A stretch of 64,000 bases of DNA from Streptomyces sp. RFCAC02 (GTDB taxonomy: Bacteria > Actinomycetota > Actinomycetes > Streptomycetales > Streptomycetaceae), in the NCBI RefSeq assembly GCF_004193175.1, contig NZ_SAUH01000001.1:186001-250000 (forward strand). The letters are read 5' to 3'. Every line of letters starts with the position of its first letter. Position 1 is the first letter of the stretch. Under the pieces are notes generated by a model. It saw nothing but the letters and a program-made list of their open reading frames with translations. It ran no database searches and had not been told where the DNA came from. This document shows positions 62,243-64,000 of the stretch, piece by piece. The position numbers and the translations under genes were made by a program.

Positions 62243-63118
62243 TCACGCCCGGGGCGTGCCGAAGGCTCCGGCCGGCGGCCGGGGGGACGGCACGGCCGTG
62301 TCGTCGGTGACGGGCCGCGCGTCCCCGGCCAGCCCGGCGAGCGCCGCGCCGTGGACGACGCGGGCGGGGAACGCGTCGGCGGCGGCCCGGCGGGCGAGGC
62401 CGGCCGGCGGCAGGGGATGCCGGGACGCGACGACGACCGCGTTGCCGAACCGGCGGCCGCGCAGCACGGCGGGCTCGGCGATCAGGCACACCTCGGGGAA
62501 GACGGCGCGGAGCGTCGCGAGCTGGGGCCGCAGGAAGGTGAACGGGGCGCCGTCCGCGATATTCGCCGCGTAGCAGCCGCCGGGGCGCAGGACACGGGCG
62601 GCGGCGCGTACGTACCCGAGCGTGGTGAGGTGGGCGGGGACGCGGGCGCCGCCGAACACGTCGGCGATCACCAGGTCGGCGCTGGCGGGGGCCGCCGCTG
62701 CCACGGCGTCACGCGCGTCCGCCGTCGTCACGGTGACCCCGCTGCCGGGCGGCAGCGGCAGGTGGCCGGTGACGAGGGCGGCGAGGGCGCCGTCGGCCTC
62801 GACGACGTGCTGGCGTGACCCGGGGCGGGTCGCCGCGGCGTACCGGGGCAGCGTGAGACCGCCGCCGCCGAGGTGCAGCAGGTCGAGAGGCAGGCCCGGC
62901 GGGGCGGCCGTGTCCAGGACATGGGCGAGGCGGCGGACGTACTCGAACTCCAGGTGCAGCGGATCGTCCAGATCGACATACGACTGCGGGGCACCGTCGA
63001 CCGTGAGCAGCCAGGCGCGCGGCCGGTCGAGGTCGGGCAGCAGCCGGGCGGTGCCCAGGTCCACCTCCCGGACGACGGGGACGGGCTCGGGCGGCGGCAC
63101 GTGCGGGGGCTCGGACAC
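62243..63118 (-). CDS. Spermidine synthase-like methyltransferase-fold protein
   Basis: 291 aa from a GTG at 63118 (GTG 63133 possible). [45 protein letters not shown] and [20 protein letters not shown] follow the spermidine synthase fold (binding loop and acidic pair). Related actinomycete proteins lack a clear polyamine role, so the substrate is uncertain. Ends convergent with the membrane protein gene, 8 nt away. Confidence 0.85.
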   Translation of the reverse strand: MSEPPHVPPPEPVPVVREVDLGTARLLPDLDRPRAWLLTVDGAPQSYVDLDDPLHLEFEYVRRLAHVLDTAAPPGLPLDLLHLGGGGLTLPRYAAATRPGSRQHVVEADGALAALVTGHLPLPPGSGVTVTTADARDAVAAAAPASADLVIADVFGGARVPAHLTTLGYVRAAARVLRPGGCYAANIADGAPFTFLRPQLATLRAVFPEVCLIAEPAVLRGRRFGNAVVVASRHPLPPAGLARRAAADAFPARVVHGAALAGLAGDARPVTDDTAVPSPRPPAGAFGTPRA

Positions 63119-63262
63119 CGTCCCATTCTCCACGCGCGCCGTGCCGCCGCCCGGACGCCCGGTGGACCGGCCCGTGGTGCGAGGCACCCCACCGTCTGGC
63201 TTAGAGTGATCTCGCTCGACCCCCTCCCCGTAGCCGACCTCCCCCGGGATGCCGCAGAGTCC

Positions 63263-64000
63263 ATGTCTTGGTTCGAATCGTTGATTCTCGGGCTCGTCCA
63301 GGGGCTGACGGAGTTCCTGCCGATCTCGTCCAGTGCCCACCTGCGGCTGACGGCCGTCGCGTTCGACTGGAAGGATCCGGGGGCGGCGTTCACCGCCGTG
63401 ACCCAGATCGGTACCGAGGCGGCGGTGATCATCTACTTCCGCAAGGACATCGGGCGGATCATCTCCGCGTGGTTCCGTTCGCTCACCGACCGTTCGCTGC
63501 GCTCCGACCCCGACGCGCGGATGGGGTGGCTCGTCATCATCGGGTCGGTCCCGATCGGCGTCCTCGGCCTCACGCTGCAGGACGCGATCGAGGGACCCTT
63601 CCGCGACCTGCGGCTCATCGCGACGAACCTGATCGTGCTCGGCGTGATCCTCGCCGTCGCCGACCGCATGGCCATGCGGGACGCGACCGGCGGACGGCAC
63701 CGGGCGGCGCGCGAGCGCAAGACCCTCGACCAGCTCAGCGTGCGGGACGGACTCGTCTACGGGCTGTGCCAGGCGCTGGCGCTGGTGCCTGGCGTCTCGC
63801 GCTCGGGGGCGACGATCACCGGCGGCCTGTTCCTCGGCTACCGGCGCGACGCGGCGGCGCGGTACGCGTTCCTGCTGGCCATCCCGGCGGTCGTGGCGTC
63901 CGGCGGATACGAGCTGGCGTCGATCGGCGAGGAGGGGTCCCACGTCTCGTGGGGACCGACGATCTTCGCGACGGTGATCGCCTTCGTCGTCGGGTACGCG
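63263..64000 (+). CDS. uppP: Undecaprenyl-diphosphate phosphatase, truncated by window end
   Basis: 246 codons from ATG 63263, open to the end of the window. [20 protein letters not shown] with Glu17 and the SSSAH motif, and the second conserved block [19 protein letters not shown] with Ser-Arg, are diagnostic of UppP/BacA. It regenerates undecaprenyl phosphate for peptidoglycan synthesis in the membrane and can give bacitracin resistance. The remaining ~30 codons lie outside the window. Confidence 0.95.
   Translation, partial: MSWFESLILGLVQGLTEFLPISSSAHLRLTAVAFDWKDPGAAFTAVTQIGTEAAVIIYFRKDIGRIISAWFRSLTDRSLRSDPDARMGWLVIIGSVPIGVLGLTLQDAIEGPFRDLRLIATNLIVLGVILAVADRMAMRDATGGRHRAARERKTLDQLSVRDGLVYGLCQALALVPGVSRSGATITGGLFLGYRRDAAARYAFLLAIPAVVASGGYELASIGEEGSHVSWGPTIFATVIAFVVGYA

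Overview
The window is chromosomal DNA of a high-GC actinomycete, almost certainly Streptomyces or a close relative. GC is very high, third codon positions are nearly all G or C, GTG starts are common, many genes overlap by 4 nt (ATGA/GTGA), and the families are typical of the group (DUF2332, PPOX/F420 enzymes, TerD, PucR, Rhs toxins, lanthipeptide genes). No rRNA, tRNA, CRISPR array or intact insertion sequence was seen.

Layout. (1) 1-6771: a carbohydrate-type ABC importer (ATPase, lipoprotein, two permeases) interleaved with a tyrosine-type phosphatase and a metallophosphoesterase, suggesting a phosphorylated or phosphodiester substrate. (2) 6792-11788: a GH15 enzyme and glucose-6-phosphate dehydrogenase, then NUDIX, DoxX-like and GNAT genes. 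(3) 11825-20326: an accessory island of visibly lower GC. A TerD-nuclease fusion faces a six-gene Pycsar-like operon: PycTM-type membrane effector, Crp-family regulator with a cyclic-nucleotide pocket, class III cyclase homologue, degenerate P-loop NTPase and two unrecognised proteins. The cyclase C-terminus and NTPase N-terminus carry the same short QVAG motif, like paired amyloid-signalling motifs. This is the best candidate for an undescribed system. (4) 20327-30120: YjbQ and a LacI-controlled L-rhamnose operon (mutarotase, isomerase, aldolase-dehydrogenase fusion, kinase) running into lutABC, so rhamnose can be followed to pyruvate. (5) 30139-35125: a compact class I lanthipeptide cluster with a split LanB, a 47-residue precursor and LanC; both LanB halves look frameshifted. 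(6) 35612-52387: mostly single housekeeping or accessory genes (questin-oxidase-like, FG-GAP, macro domain, ThuA, DUF2332, PPOX, VOC, TetR with MFS efflux pump, SGNH esterase, HSL-type hydrolase, PucR regulator, CE1/PHB esterase with CBM2, nucleotidyltransferase, two-component system). (7) 52391-57390: a large Rhs/YD-repeat toxin with a C-terminal deaminase-like domain, its putative immunity gene, and one apparent frameshift. (8) 57537-64000: SDR, YbaK, XRE-cupin regulator facing an EamA transporter, hotdog thioesterase, a membrane-anchored protein, a spermidine-synthase-like protein, and a UppP gene cut by the window end.

Three reading-frame breaks (about 33860, 35060 and 55015) all need one extra base to repair. 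They may be sequence errors rather than true pseudogenes. Several genes have a -10-like TANNNT hexamer 6-8 nt before the start and no Shine-Dalgarno sequence, so leaderless transcripts are predicted. All functions are read from sequence motifs; no database search was run.
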